A model generated the notes under the pieces. It did not search any database, was not told the origin of the DNA, and saw only the letters and a program-made list of their open reading frames with translations. This document shows, piece after piece, positions 32,345 through 43,279 of a DNA stretch of 64,000 bases. The stretch lies in the NCBI RefSeq assembly GCF_028372415.1, contig NC_092872.1, positions 281,359,206 to 281,423,205 on the forward strand. The letters are read 5' to 3'. Within the stretch, counting starts at the first letter, position 1. The number at the start of each line of letters is the position of its first letter. The stretch is from Notamacropus eugenii. Taxonomy: Eukaryota; Chordata; Mammalia; Diprotodontia; Macropodidae. A program made the position numbers and the translations under genes.

Positions 32345-32430
32345 GAGTGATTAGCTCAGTTTGTTAGAGTGTAGTGCTTAATGAGATTCCATCGAGAGCC
32401 AACCTTGTGGATTTAGCCATGTATGGGTTA
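32345..32430 (+). pseudogene. tRNA-Ile pseudogene with an internal insertion
   Basis: The 5' half GATTAGCTCAGTTTGTTAGA GTGTAGTGCTTAATGA matches the A-box and anticodon arm of nuclear tRNA-Ile(AAU). The 3' half GCCAACCTTGTGGATTTAGC CATGTATGGGTTA matches the variable loop, T arm and acceptor end. Most differences are C-to-T or G-to-A changes expected from CpG decay. About 11-12 extra bases lie after the anticodon region (around ATTCCATCGAGA). No CCA, poly(A) or flanking repeat is obvious, so it may be a decayed gene rather than a retrocopy. Confidence 0.6.
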
Positions 32431-32504
32431 TTGAATTTCATAGAGAGGAACAACAGTCCTGTGGCAAAAAACTACACTCTTAAATCCCTATAATTATTAA
32501 GACA

Positions 32505-32700
32505 CTGCAGTGTAGTGGAAAGAGCATTGAAATTGAAGGAAGATCACCTGATCACAACTCCTGGCTTGGTGACTTGTTACCTGTAATGATTTTGAACGAA
32601 TTACATCCCCTCTCTAGACCTCAATATCTTCATGTATAAAATGCAGGGGATTAGCTTTATAACCTGATTTCTAAGCATCTTTGGAACTCTAAGCCCTGTA
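32505..32700 (+). mobile_element. MIR-type SINE
   Basis: AGTGTAGTGGAAAGAGCATT, TTGGTGACTTGTTACCTGTA and GACCTCAATATCTTCATGTA TAAAATGCAGGG. Confidence 0.75.
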
Positions 32701-33104
32701 ATTTTGAAGGAAACCAGGCCCTGATGAACTGTAGTTTTTCCATCTCCCATTCAGTCAGGCTCCTCAGTATCTTATATCAGTTAACAATGTAGACAGAATT
32801 GCTATGCAAGTTATAGTTAGGTGAGAGTGGTAGATAGTAGAAATGTGGTAGATGGGATAGTGTTTTGTGATTACTTCTCTCTGCAGGTAAAGCAGCTTAA
32901 TTTAGCTGTTTTACATATACTATAACTATCTGTTCTCTTCCTTATCCATGGCAGCCCTTTTTTTTTTTTTTTTGATATTTTAAAACTTGTTCTACACCAT
33001 TATTCTATATTCTACTCCATTACCTCTTCATGATATGGACGTGATCCTAGGCTTTTCAAGGCTTTACCAGTGGACCATAAGATCCTTCCATGTTGGAAAG
33101 ATTT
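32701..33104. other. Unrecognised, with poly(T)
   Basis: A run of 16 T at 32958-32973, possibly the reversed tail of a decayed retroelement. Confidence 0.4.
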
Positions 33105-33930
33105 CCTGTTTGATTTTTTTAAACTAAATTTATTTTTGTTTCCAGCATTCACTTTTATAAGATTTTGAGTCCTAAATTTTTCTCCCTCTCCCCTCCCCAC
33201 GAAGGCATGAAATCTAATATAGGCTATATGTGTATAATCATGTTAAACATTTCCATATTAGTCATGTTGTGAATGAAGAATCAGAACAAAAGGGAAAAAC
33301 CATGAGGAGAAGAAAAAAAAAGTGAGAATAATATGCTTCTATCTGCATTCAGACGCCGTAGTTCTTTCTCTTGAAGTGGATAGCTTTTTCCACCATGATC
33401 TTTTGGGGATTGTCTTGGATCGTTGTATTTCTGAGAAGAGTTAAGTCTATCATAGTTGGTCATTGCACAGTGTTGCTATTACTGTGTTATATGTTCTCAT
33501 GTTTCTGCCCACTTGACTCAGAATCAGTTCATGTAAGCCTTTCCAGGTTTTTCAGAAATTGTCTTGCTCATCATTTCTTATGGAATCACAGTATTCCATT
33601 ACGTTCATATACCACAACTTGTTCAGCCATTCCCCAGTTGGTGAGCATCCCTCAATTTCCAATTCTTGGCCACTACAGAAAGAGATACTGTATAAATATT
33701 TTCATACATGTGGATCCTTTTCCCTTATTTATGATCTCCTTGGGAAACAGACCTACAATTGTTATTGCTGGATCAAAGGGTCAGTTTGATAGCCCTTTAG
33801 GCATAGTTCCAAATTGCTTTCTAGAATGGTAGGATCAGTTCACAACTCCACCAACAATGCATTAATGTTCCAATATTCCCACATCTTCTCCAACGTTTAT
33901 AATTTTCCTGTTTTGGAAAGACTTCTGTTT
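33105..33930 (-). mobile_element. L1 3' end, antisense
   Basis: The 3' UTR lies at the left. Then CCAGTTGGTGAGCATCCCTC, GCTGGATCAAAGGGTCAGTT, CCAAATTGCTTTCTAGAATG and CACAACTCCACCAACAATGC are the antisense L1 ORF2 C-terminal region. The + frame 33371-33832 is this antisense read. Confidence 0.85.
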
Positions 33931-34445
33931 GGACCTGAACTTCCAAGTGTAGCCTAGCCAAGTTTGCATCTCATTAGGTTGCCTGCTAGGCAATGAATTT
34001 TCCTTCTGCAGCAACTCAAAAAGAACAACTAGCTTTTAAAGCATAGAGGAATTGTGAGCTGTGTAGATAATTGATTCTTGCATTATTTTTTGTTCATAGG
34101 GCAGGTGATGTAAGATTATTTTTAAAAAGAAAAAAGGTAGTTAAGTTTATTGTCATTAATTAAATGTAGAAAATTGTGATTATGCTTATGATTTTAGGAA
34201 GTAAATTTCAATAGTGTATATTATGCTTAGGCAAAATTATTATTGTTAATGCCCTATTTGTAGCAATACTTAAAAATGGTAAACAAAGTTATCATATTTG
34301 AGGCATTTGAATCTGAATTCAGTATTTTCTGGCAAAGTATAGGACAATGTTTAGTTTTAATGAAATCATCACTTTGAATTTTAAAATGGAAGATAGCCAA
34401 ATAAATTTAACATGGTAAAATAGTTTCTCAGCTAACCTATGAATT
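33931..34445. other. AT-rich, no recognisable feature
   Basis: No repeat signature seen. T- and A-runs only. Confidence 0.4.
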
Positions 34446-34702
34446 AATAATAATACTTAACATTTACATAGTGTTTTAAGGTTTGTGAAGTACTTCATGT
34501 GTATTATCTAATTTTATCCTCATATCAAGCTTGGGAGGTAGGTGTCATTATTATCTCTTTTATTACAGTTGAGGAAACTGAGGAGAGAGGTTAAGTGACT
34601 TGCCCAGAGTCATACAGCTAGTGATTGTCTGAGGCAGGATTTGAACTCAGGTCTTCCTGACTCCAAGACCAGCTCTGTATCTACTACGGCATCTAGCTGT
34701 CT
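34446..34702 (-). mobile_element. Complete marsupial SINE, antisense
   Basis: Order on +: 3' end (CTTAACATTTACATAGTGTT), core (GAGGAAACTGAGGAGAGAGG, TTAAGTGACTTGCCCAGAGT), head (GGATTTGAACTCAGGTCTTC CTGACTCC ... CATCTAGCTGTCT). Confidence 0.9.
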
Positions 34703-35089
34703 CAAGTAGGTAAATTAAACTTAGGTTTTTTAAAAAAATGGTTTCCTATCATTTTCATAACCACAGGTCACATGATCAAAATTTAAAATTTGTTCTTGTG
34801 AAAATGTAATTTTAGCTTTGTATCCATTGGCAATTTAGAAAAACTTTATGTAGCGATAACAGAAATAAAAATATAATGGACTCATACATAGTTTCCATCT
34901 TAGTATTTTAAAAATGAACCTCCCCTAAGACCTGACAGCTGATAGCTTCTCTTAACTTGAAAAAACAGTACTTGTAATCAGATCTCAGGAAACACTTAAC
35001 AATGAGATATGCCAAGTGACTAAGAGCCCAAATGAAGTTTTAAACTTCAAAACCAAAAATAATTTGTTTCCCTTCCTTGTTCTTTATCT
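34703..35089. other. AT-rich, no recognisable feature
   Basis: Contains a T-run near 34728-34738. Nothing else stands out. Confidence 0.4.
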
Positions 35090-36110
35090 ATATACCAGTA
35101 GGTTTGTTATGATTTTTGTGCAGTTATAGTCAATGTTGCCATTTTTAGAGTTCTACTTGTTTTAGCTTTATGTTACTTTATATGTCTCCATTTATATTTA
35201 TATTGTTTTCCTGGTTCTGTTTACTTGATTTTGCACTAATTCATGTAAGTCTTAACATCCTTCTCTATGTTCATCATATTCATTGTTAATATTCCATTAC
35301 ATTCATGTACCACATTTTATAGCTATTTTCACTCTGGCCATCTCTACTCTTATTTCCTTCTTTGCTACCACATCTATTTTAATGTTTATGGGACTTTTTT
35401 GTCACTAAGCTATCTCCTTGCAATATATACCTAGTACTGGAATCCCTGGGTGATGGGTTACCCCCATGACTGTAAAAGCTTTTCTTTCTTTTTCTTAAAG
35501 TTTTATTACTTCCTTTGGTTTTTATCTGCCATTTCTGGGGATAACATCTTTTCCCTCCAACCCTCAGCTAATGAACCTTCCCTTGTAACAAAGAAAGATA
35601 AGCCAAACAGCCTATAAAGTGGTTATGGCTTTGAATATCATATTTAACATCTAGTCTCCATTTCTCTATCAGGAGAAGGGAGGAGGTGTTTTCCTTTATT
35701 TTTCTGAATAATAAAGTTTTTCATCAGGCTTCAGCTCTCTTTTAGGGTATTTGAAAAAAGGTAAAGACAGAGGAAAAAACCACTGAAAAAATTGGTTCAT
35801 GAGTGAATTTTTATTTCATTAATTCCTAGAAGTTACTAAATTATGTTTGTTAGAAAAATGTGTTGTTAAAGCTGAAATGCTTTTTTCTTCACACCTAACA
35901 GAATGTTATTAAAATTTTTTTAATGGTAATTTTTGTTTTTATATCACCTTTATTTCCTAATGAATCCCTTCCTTCCATCCAGAGAGCTAAATTCCTTATA
36001 ATAAGGAATAAAAAGGAAGAGAAAAAGTAGCAGTTCAGCACAACTAGCACGTTGATGAAGTCCAAGTATGGTGCTGCTGTGTGCCATAATTCGCTACCTC
36101 TGAGTTCCAC
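35090..36110 (-). mobile_element. L1 3' fragments, antisense
   Basis: 35150-35480 resembles antisense ORF2 (TTTGCACTAATTCATGTAAG, ATTCCATTACATTCATGTAC CAC). 35530-35760 and 35890-36110 look like pieces of the L1 3' UTR (for example AGCAGTTCAGCACAACTAGC). Order and gaps suggest rearrangement or two copies. Confidence 0.55.
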
Positions 36111-36114
36111 ATGG

Positions 36115-37430
36115 CTCTGTCCTGGCCTTTCTCATTTCTCTCTGCATAATATTTGACTTGGTGACCTCATCAGCATCTCCATCCCGATGACTCTCAGATC
36201 TACTTATTCAGGCCGAACCTCTAGTCTCTTATCTCCAGTTACCTAGTGGACATCTTGAACTGGAGGACCTGGAGACGTCTTAATCTTAATATGTCTAAAA
36301 CATCATATTTCTACCCAAGCCCTCCCTTCTTCCTAACTTTCCCATTACTGTTGAGGGCACCACCATCTTTAAAGTCACCCAGGTTTACAACTTAATTGTC
36401 ATTCTTGACCTCTCGTTCTCTGTCACTTCCAGTCTGCCGCCAAATCCTTTCATTCCAACTTTGTGACATCTCTCATATATGTGTCCTTCCCTCCTCTGAT
36501 GCTGCCACCAGCCTGAGTGCAGGCCCTCATCACCACATACCTATACTATTGTGAAAGTAATTAGTCCAGTAGCAGCAAGCCTGCTGGTTAGTTTCTGACT
36601 TAGTCCATGCTCCACTCAGCTGTCAGATTGGTCTTCCTAAAGTGCAGGTCTGACACATCTAAACTCCAGTGGCTTTGTCATCTCCAGGATCAAATATAAA
36701 ATCCTCTATTTGGCATTTAAAGCTGCGCATAACCTGACCCCTCGCTCCCCGTTTTCACTGCTTATGCCTTTTTCTCTTCTACTCCCTTCCCTTTCCTCCC
36801 TCCAGTACTCTGTGATCCAGTGACATGTGGCACCTAGTTGGCTTGGTGAATAGAGTGCTGGCCCTGGAGTCAGGAAGACTCATCTTTCTATCTGGCATCA
36901 GACACTGTTTGACCCTGGGCAAGTCACTTACCCATTTGCCTCAGTTTCCTCATCTGTAAAATGAGATGGAGACGGAACTGGCAAATCATTCCAGTGTCTT
37001 TGCCAAGAAAACCCCAGATGGGAGCATGAAGAGACAGATGTGACTGAAAACAACTGAACAGATGAACTGGTGGCTTTGGCTTTTTTACTCTTCCTTATTT
37101 TTCACACTCCATCCCGATTCCATTTGCACTGTTTGTCCTTCATGCCTGGAATTATCTCTGTCCTCATCTTTGCCTCCTGCTTCCTTCCAGTTCCACCTGG
37201 AATCCCATTTCTTTTATAAAAAGCCTTTCTGGATTCCCCTTGATTTCAGTGCCATCTCTCTGATAGGATCTCCAGTTTGTTTGTTAGAGGTGTTACATTT
37301 TTGTCTCTGCTCCCTTAGGTTGCGAACTTGGAGAGCAAAGACTATTTTTTGCCTTTCTTTGTATCCCCAGCAGTGAGCACAGTACAGGACTCTTAGTAGG
37401 GGCTAAGATATTTGCTTATTTATTTGATTT
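36115..37430 (+). mobile_element. L2 LINE, end of ORF2 and 3' UTR, split by a SINE
   Basis: TGGTGACCTCATCAGCATCT, GATGACTCTCAGATCTACTT, GGACATCTTGAACTGGAGGA, CAGTGGCTTTGTCATCTCCA GGATCAAATATAAAATCC and CTCTGTGATCCAGTGACAT precede the SINE. ATGCCTGGAATTATCTCTGT, TTTATAAAAAGCCTTTCTGG and TTTGTATCCCCAGCAGTGAG follow it. Removing 36826-37063 restores L2 collinearity. Confidence 0.85.
36826..37063 (+). mobile_element. SINE with RTE-like tail inserted in L2
   Basis: GGCACCTAGTTGGCTTGGTG, GGAGTCAGGAAGACTCATC, CAAGTCACTTACCC, CTCAGTTTCCTCATCTGTAA and the tail CTTTGCCAAGAAAACCCCAG ... GACTGAAAACAACTGAAC. No long target-site duplication was found. Confidence 0.9.
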
Positions 37431-37439
37431 GACCTCTGA

Positions 37440-37790
37440 AAAGAAGAGAGGGGAGGGGAGTGGCTTCTGTCATTATACAGCACTCAGTTTCAATTGTCAT
37501 AGTTTTTTCCATTTACTGGACATTGTTTTGATTTTGTATATTTTTCTATTGATGATGCTTGGTTCACTTTGTCAGTTCAGAAAGCCTTTCCATTCCTCTA
37601 GTCTTCATTTTCTTAATTTTAAAATATAGCCATCAGTTTTTATGGTAATGTTCAATATCATATTCACTTAACACCATTTTTAAGCCATTTCCTTCCTAAC
37701 TGATGGTCATCTACTTTGTTTCTGGTTCTTTGTTACTACAGAAAGTGCTACTTAAAACAGATTTTATTATGAAATGAATTTGGTCAGACT
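37440..37790 (-). mobile_element. L1 fragment, antisense
   Basis: Frame-free similarity to the antisense L1 end: GTTTCTGGTTCTTTGTTACT ACAGAAAGTGC and ACTGATGGTCATCTACTTTG. Confidence 0.5.
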
Positions 37791-38771
37791 GTACCTCAAG
37801 AAATGTCCCCTGAATGATATGTACCTCTGTAACATAGCTAAAGCCTAAAGGAACACAGGCTTTAGGGTAGATTTTGGAATCTTCAATACTTGCATTAAAG
37901 TAGTTGCAAACTAAATATATGTAGTGTGTTATAGTGTATTAGTTCCATGATATTTATATCTTCTTTCTTGATTATAACATGTTCAGTTTGTTGATAATTA
38001 AGTAGAGGTTTATTTATTGCAGAAATTCACTTATGAGAGCTTGTAGTTTTAAATTTGTATCTCCACTTATCACCAGTAGTTGAAGAAGACATAATAAAGG
38101 AGTTAGATGTCAGTGTTTAAAGTGTTTATTATCAATATTTAGAGAATTCCAGTTATATTTTCCTTCTCTATACAACTGCTTATTTAAGTGACGTATTTTA
38201 GATGTAGTTGCGTTAGAAACCCTGCAAAAATTAAATTAGATGACAGTTATTTAAATTATATTACATTTAAGTATTGTATAGAAATTTTAACTTTTACAGG
38301 CCAGGAAGAAAAGGGATTAAAATTATAGAAGCTATTGTCAATAAGATATCAATCAGACATAAAAATAAAGCTGTTTCAAAATTATAGGACAAATCAAATA
38401 GAAAATAAAATTTTATTTTAAACAAATTATTTGAACTCAGTCTTTCATAAATATATCTGTTGAGCAAAAAGGGATCAAACTGAAATCTAATTTTTGAACT
38501 GTATTCAAGTAATTTTTTCCCCTTATTATGAGGAAAAAATTGAGATTCAGTTAATCCAGAAATTCATGTATGTTCTAGGTTAAAATATTTGATCTTCTAT
38601 ACTTAAAGCTTGTACTAGTTTCAAATGATATTTTTGTGTTTGTTTAACAGCCAAATTGTTTGGACTGAGACTTTGATTTTATAAGTGTTACTAGTTGTCA
38701 TTTGAGAATCCATAACTTCCCTTCATTTTCAAAAACTTATTTGGTTTTTGGACATTTTGCTTTAGTATACA
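37791..38771. other. AT-rich, no recognisable feature
   Basis: The most AT-rich long stretch of the window without repeats that I recognise. It could be old intron sequence. Confidence 0.4.
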
Positions 38772-38816
38772 GACATATATAACATATATACACATACATA
38801 CATACACGTACACACA
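38772..38816 (+). repeat. Imperfect (AT/CATA)n tract
   Basis: ACATATATAACATATATACA CATACATACATACACG. Confidence 0.8.
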
Positions 38817-38831
38817 GTGCCTCCTTTGTAG

Positions 38832-38896
38832 TATCATAGACCCATGGATTTAGAGCTGGAAGGACCAGCCCTCCTTATTTTAGTACAAATAAGAGA
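38832..38896 (-). mobile_element. MIR 3' scrap, antisense
   Basis: ATCATAGACCCATGGATTTA GAGCTGGAAGGACC. Confidence 0.6.
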
Positions 38897-39319
38897 ACAT
38901 ATATCCACAGATATGAGTGTAGAGACACACCGTGACTACAGCTGTGGAAATGAATTAGAACAACCACCAAAGAGTCAAAATTAAGCCTTTGAAATTATAA
39001 CACTGAAGTTTTGCTCCAAAGAGATGAGGAACAAAATAAAACCTTTTCCCCTGCCCTGATTCTTTGCAGGAGGGGTGCAGGGATGGGAATATGAGTATGG
39101 AATATTGGATAAAAAGGGACTTTTCATTATGTAGGTTACTTTTATTGAACTGTTTTTTCTTCCAGTTTTTCCCATTCTTTATTATAAGGGATGGCTCTGT
39201 AGGAGGGGTAGGCATAAGGTAAGGTTACAGTGGGAAACAAATGATATACAAACTAAAGATATCTATTAAAAATGTGTGTATTTTTTTTTTTTTTGAAAAG
39301 GAATGAGAAAGGAAATTCT
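38897..39319. other. No recognisable feature
   Basis: Two overlapping minus frames (38955-39215) show no motif. A poly(T) run lies near 39281-39294. Confidence 0.35.
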
Positions 39320-39540
39320 AATCTAGTCGAAGAAAGACCGATGAGGAGGCTATTAGAATAGTCCTGGCAAATGATAGTGAGGGTGTCCTGAGTTACGACG
39401 AGAACCCAGTGGGAGTGGAAGCAGGGGCAAATGTGAGAGAGACTCTGGACATAGATGCTGTAGGATTTGGAAGTGTTTAAGCCAAGGTTATGGGGAAGGT
39501 AAGGAAGAGAGAATAAAGATGACTTAAGGGAATGGCCACT
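39320..39540 (-). mobile_element. L2 fragment, antisense
   Basis: GAGGAGGCTATTAGAATAGT CCTGGCAAATGATAGTGAGG and GGCAAATGTGAGAGAGACTC follow the reversed L2 block that normally reads GCTATTGCAATAGTCC. Confidence 0.65.
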
Positions 39541-39699
39541 CCCCACCCCCACCTCAAACACACACAAAACGATAAATGGTCCTTTGTGATCCTTTGAGGT
39601 TGCAAATTATAGGATTAACATGACATAGATTTAAGCATACTTATAGTCAACAAAAATTTATCTCCTGCAAGAAAATGAAAGATTTATTAAGAACTTAAG

Positions 39700-39800
39700 T
39701 TCTTGGGCCTTGTAGAAAGAAAAGAAAGCTGGACTAGAGAGTAAGATTGTAATTCTGACTGGAACATGCTAGCAATGGGATCACAGGCAAGTCACTTTCT
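39700..39800 (+). mobile_element. MIR-type SINE fragment
   Basis: AAAGCTGGACTAGAGAGTAA and GGATCACAGGCAAGTCACTT. Confidence 0.55.
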
Positions 39801-39805
39801 CTGAC

Positions 39806-40045
39806 AATTATTAAGCATTTACTATGTGCTAGGTACTGGATAAAAAAGCAAGAAATTGAAATAATTCTTGACCTTAAGGAACTTAGAATCTAGTGAGGCT
39901 GGACCTGTACTACTTAGACAGGCATATACAAAAGAGAGACAAGTTAATTGGGGGGATAGGGGTGGGTACTACTTTGTGGGATGATGTTAGAAAAGGCTTC
40001 TGGGAGAAAGTGGAATGTGAGCTGAGCCTTGAGGACCTTTGTTTT
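39806..40045 (-). mobile_element. L2 3' end, antisense
   Basis: ATTATTAAGCATTTACTATG TGCTAGG, TTCTTGACCTTAAGGAACTT and GCTTCTGGGAGAAAGTGGAA TGTGAGCTGAGCC. Confidence 0.8.
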
Positions 40046-40074
40046 GTAGAAAGGCCCAGGCCAGCCATTCTCAT

Positions 40075-40400
40075 TTTCTTCCACTGGTTCTATTCTGACT
40101 TTTGGATGTGGCCTTCTTCCCATGGAACTGGCCTTCCTTCCCTTCTGTTGGTGAGTTCATCCGAGAATCCCCATGTCATGGAAGGTCCCCAGCCCACCAC
40201 TCTGCTGCTTTTCTGGGTTCTCTTGACTCTCCAGCATTCACCACTGTGCCTCAGAGTGGGCACCTTCTTTATATGTTGAGCTTCCCTCATTAGATTGGAA
40301 GTTCCTTGGCAGAGAATATTTTTGCATACGTTGGTGTTGCCAGCACTCAGCAAGCCTCCTGGTACATAGTAGAGGCTTAACAAATACTTGAAGGAAGTTA
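40075..40400 (+). mobile_element. L2 3' end
   Basis: GAGCTTCCCTCATTAGATTG GAAGTTCCTTGGCAGAGAA, GTTGCCAGCACTCAGCAAGC and ACATAGTAGAGGCTTAACAA. It abuts an antisense L2 end, so two copies meet tail to tail. Confidence 0.75.
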
Positions 40401-40582
40401 GGGATTCTAAAAGGTGGAGGTGAAGAGGGAAAGCTTTACAGTCATGGGAGGCAGACCATGCAGAAGCATCAGAATGGGAGATGAGATTCCTCTGTAGGAA
40501 CAGTGGGAGACCATTGTGTCTGGGAACGCTGGAGAGGAGACTGACATCCAGAGAGAGGAGATGAGTTGATCTAGGTCCTCTA

Positions 40583-40773
40583 GGTTGTTGTTGTATTCGT
40601 CCTTCGTTGCTGAAGAAGATCATGCCATCAGAGAAATGATGACATGACTCGCACTTGACTTTGTTTTGAGTGAGGGAGGGCTGTGCAGGTCACCAGCCTC
40701 ACTTTCTCCTCCTGAGTCATCTGAATCCAGTAACCAGATATTCATCAGGACGACTGGAGACGACTCAGGATGC
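40583..40773 (-). mobile_element. LINE-leader/SINE-body module, antisense (copy B)
   Basis: On + it reads GTTGTTGTTGTATTCGTCCT TCGTTGCTGAAGAAG, GCACTTGACTTTGTTTTGAG TGAGGGAGGGC, GAGTCATCTGAATCCAGTAA and CGACTCAGGATGC. It lacks the tRNA head, so it is 5'-truncated like copy C. Confidence 0.85.
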
Positions 40774-41299
40774 TGAAAGGAAGTACCCACACCAACAAAA
40801 TAAAATGTCCCTGAATTATCAAAACAGTGTCTCAAGAAAAAGGAATAAAGGGTGAAAAACTAAAGCTCTGACTACTGAAGTACAGTAAAGCCGTACTTAG
40901 CTCATCTAGCTAGAGACCTGTTCCCAGGATTTCATTTGTATTATATGAGAAGCCAATTGGGAAGCAGTGATAACTAATATTTTATCACAGGTAGAATGAA
41001 TGAAATTGGGTTTCTTTCATTCTTTTTCTTTATAAGGAAGAATGACTAATTACGAACTTGGTTAGCAGTAATGAGGATTAAATAAGATGATCTCCAAAAG
41101 AGATTTCCAAGTTTCTACCAAGTGAGCCCAGACCAGAGTATCCACCATACTGAAAACTGTCAGGCAAATCAGAAGAGAGTGTGAGAGCTGAAAGTTTTGA
41201 ATCCACGTCCTGGGATGTCATATCTATGGTATAGAAAAATCCTGCTGAGAAGCAAATTTCTCACTATTTTAGTTAAAAGTTAAGTTTTTCCATTTCCCA
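40774..41299. other. No recognisable feature
   Basis: A-rich on +. It may include distal parts of the neighbouring L1. Confidence 0.4.
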
Positions 41300-42060
41300 G
41301 CATATAAATAATCAAAGGATGTGAATCAGTGATTCTTAAAAAGAAAACTTATAGACTGTTAGCAGCCACATGAAAGAATGCTCCAAATCCTTAATAATAA
41401 GAGATCCAAGTCAAAACAAAACAGCCCCAAGCTTTCACTTAAAATATAACAACCTGGTGAAGATGAAAAAAGATGAGAATTAGTCACTGGTGGAAGAGTT
41501 GTGCAAAGATAAGTGTGTTAGTGTAATGTTCATCAAGCTGTGAGTTAGTGTAAGCGTTTTGGAAAGCAGGTGAGTAAAATGGCCATCCCCTTTGACCCAA
41601 AGTTTCTGCTACTAGGCATTTACCCCATGGAGAGCACCGATAAGAAGAAGGTCCTCATACCCTCAAATATATATAACAGCCCTTATTCTGATAGCAAAGG
41701 AGAAACAAAGCAGATCCATTGATTGGGAATGTTACTGAGCTGTAAGAAACCAGTTATTGTGAGAGGATCATGGGAAGAATAAAGAACTGAGAAGAACCCA
41801 ACATATAGTACATGGAAAACAGTGGAGAGTGAATGTTGTAGGATTACAAAGGCAAGGAAGAAAATGGATGAGAAAATACCTCCTCCTTCTCCTTTGGAAA
41901 GCTTGGGCTGGGGGGAGTGAGGGAGTGAGAGGAAGGGTCTGTGGGTATGGAATGTGGCACCTATTTTAGGCTTTTCAATGTTTTGTAGGTTTTGTTATTT
42001 TTTAAATATTCTTTGTTTTTTTTTTTAAATATTGTATGGTTCTCTGGTGGGATGCTAGGA
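41300..42060 (+). mobile_element. L1 3' end
   Basis: AATAATCAAAGGATGTGAAT, CAGCCACATGAAAGAATGCT CCAAATCC, ATGGCCATCCCCTTTGACCC and GATCCATTGATTGGGAATGT follow the sense L1 ORF2 end. This is the only L1 oriented like the inferred gene in the putative intron. Confidence 0.75.
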
Positions 42061-43279
42061 GAAATTTAGGCAATGTAAAAACAGAAGGCATCAGTAAAAG
42101 TTTATTTTAAGGAAGGAAACTTTTTGTTTTTAGAAGTGATACTAATATGTAGAATTGTAAAATTCTTAGAGACTTTGAGAATACACCTGGTCTGTTTTCT
42201 TCTTTCCAAGAATGGTACTTGCTAGTCTGTCCTAGAAAGAAACCTGTTCTCCATGTTTTCCTGATAAAGTATTGCTTTGAATAATTTCAGCTCCACAAAC
42301 ATGAAGTGCTCCCATCAGGAGAGCACAGGGAGAACACCAACTTTAGATCAGGTTGTCCACCATTCTGGTCTCCCCTCTTCCTACCTAACTAGAACCTTCC
42401 TCAGGTGCAACAGATGAATTTTTTTAAACTAACAACAAAAATAAGCATTTAGACATTTAGTTGGGAAAAAAACCCTAAATTTCAAATGATTTACAACTAG
42501 ATAAAAAGAATATAGACTCAAAATATTTCCTTTTATTTTTCCCATTTGTCAGATTTTGTTGTTCTCATCACTGTAAGTTCTGAAACTGCTTGACATCACT
42601 TGATACAAATCTTACCTATGTTTCATTTTAGTTTTTAATTTGTCATACTTATAGTCCATTAAGCTGATATAGAACTCAACAATTTCAATTCAGTTCAACA
42701 AGCATTAGGTACCTAGCATGTACTAGATGCTTTAACATCTATATTTCATGATTTCTTCCTATCTCTTCATCCTCTGACCCTGGACAGGTCACTTATTGAA
42801 AGCTTATTGAAGCCTTGTCTATAAAATGAAGAGAATGCTATCCAGTCCCAAAGTGGGTCCTTATGATAAGCATGTCAGACTGGGTAGTGGAGTTAATTCC
42901 CTATTTTAACAAGCTGAGGACATCAAGGGGCGGAGAGATGATGTGACTGGCCCATGGCCACCATGGCCAGGGATCCTAAGGCTCCTAAGGAACACGTTTG
43001 GACCTTGTTCCCACTCCCAGGGCTGTTGTGTTTTTCCGGTTTTGCAGTTTGATTCTGTTGATATCAATGAACATTTATCAGTATTTGCTGGGTCAAAGCA
43101 CTGTGCCAAGAGATTGGGGAAGAGAAAATTTAAATAACATTTGCTCCACTCTTTTAAAATCAGTTTTTTATTCTGAACTTCACAAACAACAAATTACAGG
43201 CCATCTCCTTCAGTGTAGTGGCACTAAGAGGAGGTCTCTCTCCTGCACAGTTTGCTTTTCTTTTAAAATTTAAAACAAG
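42061..43279. other. Old repeat scraps only
   Basis: 42695-42740 (AACAAGCATTAGGTACCTAG CATGTACTAG) and 43065-43125 look like antisense L2 3' ends. 42915-42975 resembles an antisense MIR. The rest is unrecognised. Confidence 0.45.

Noticed and set aside
33371..33832. 153-codon + frame
   Set aside because: Antisense read of the L1 ORF2 C-terminal region.
40090..40623. 177-codon minus-strand frame
   Set aside because: Covers the L2 ends and the SINE module. No motif independent of these repeats.
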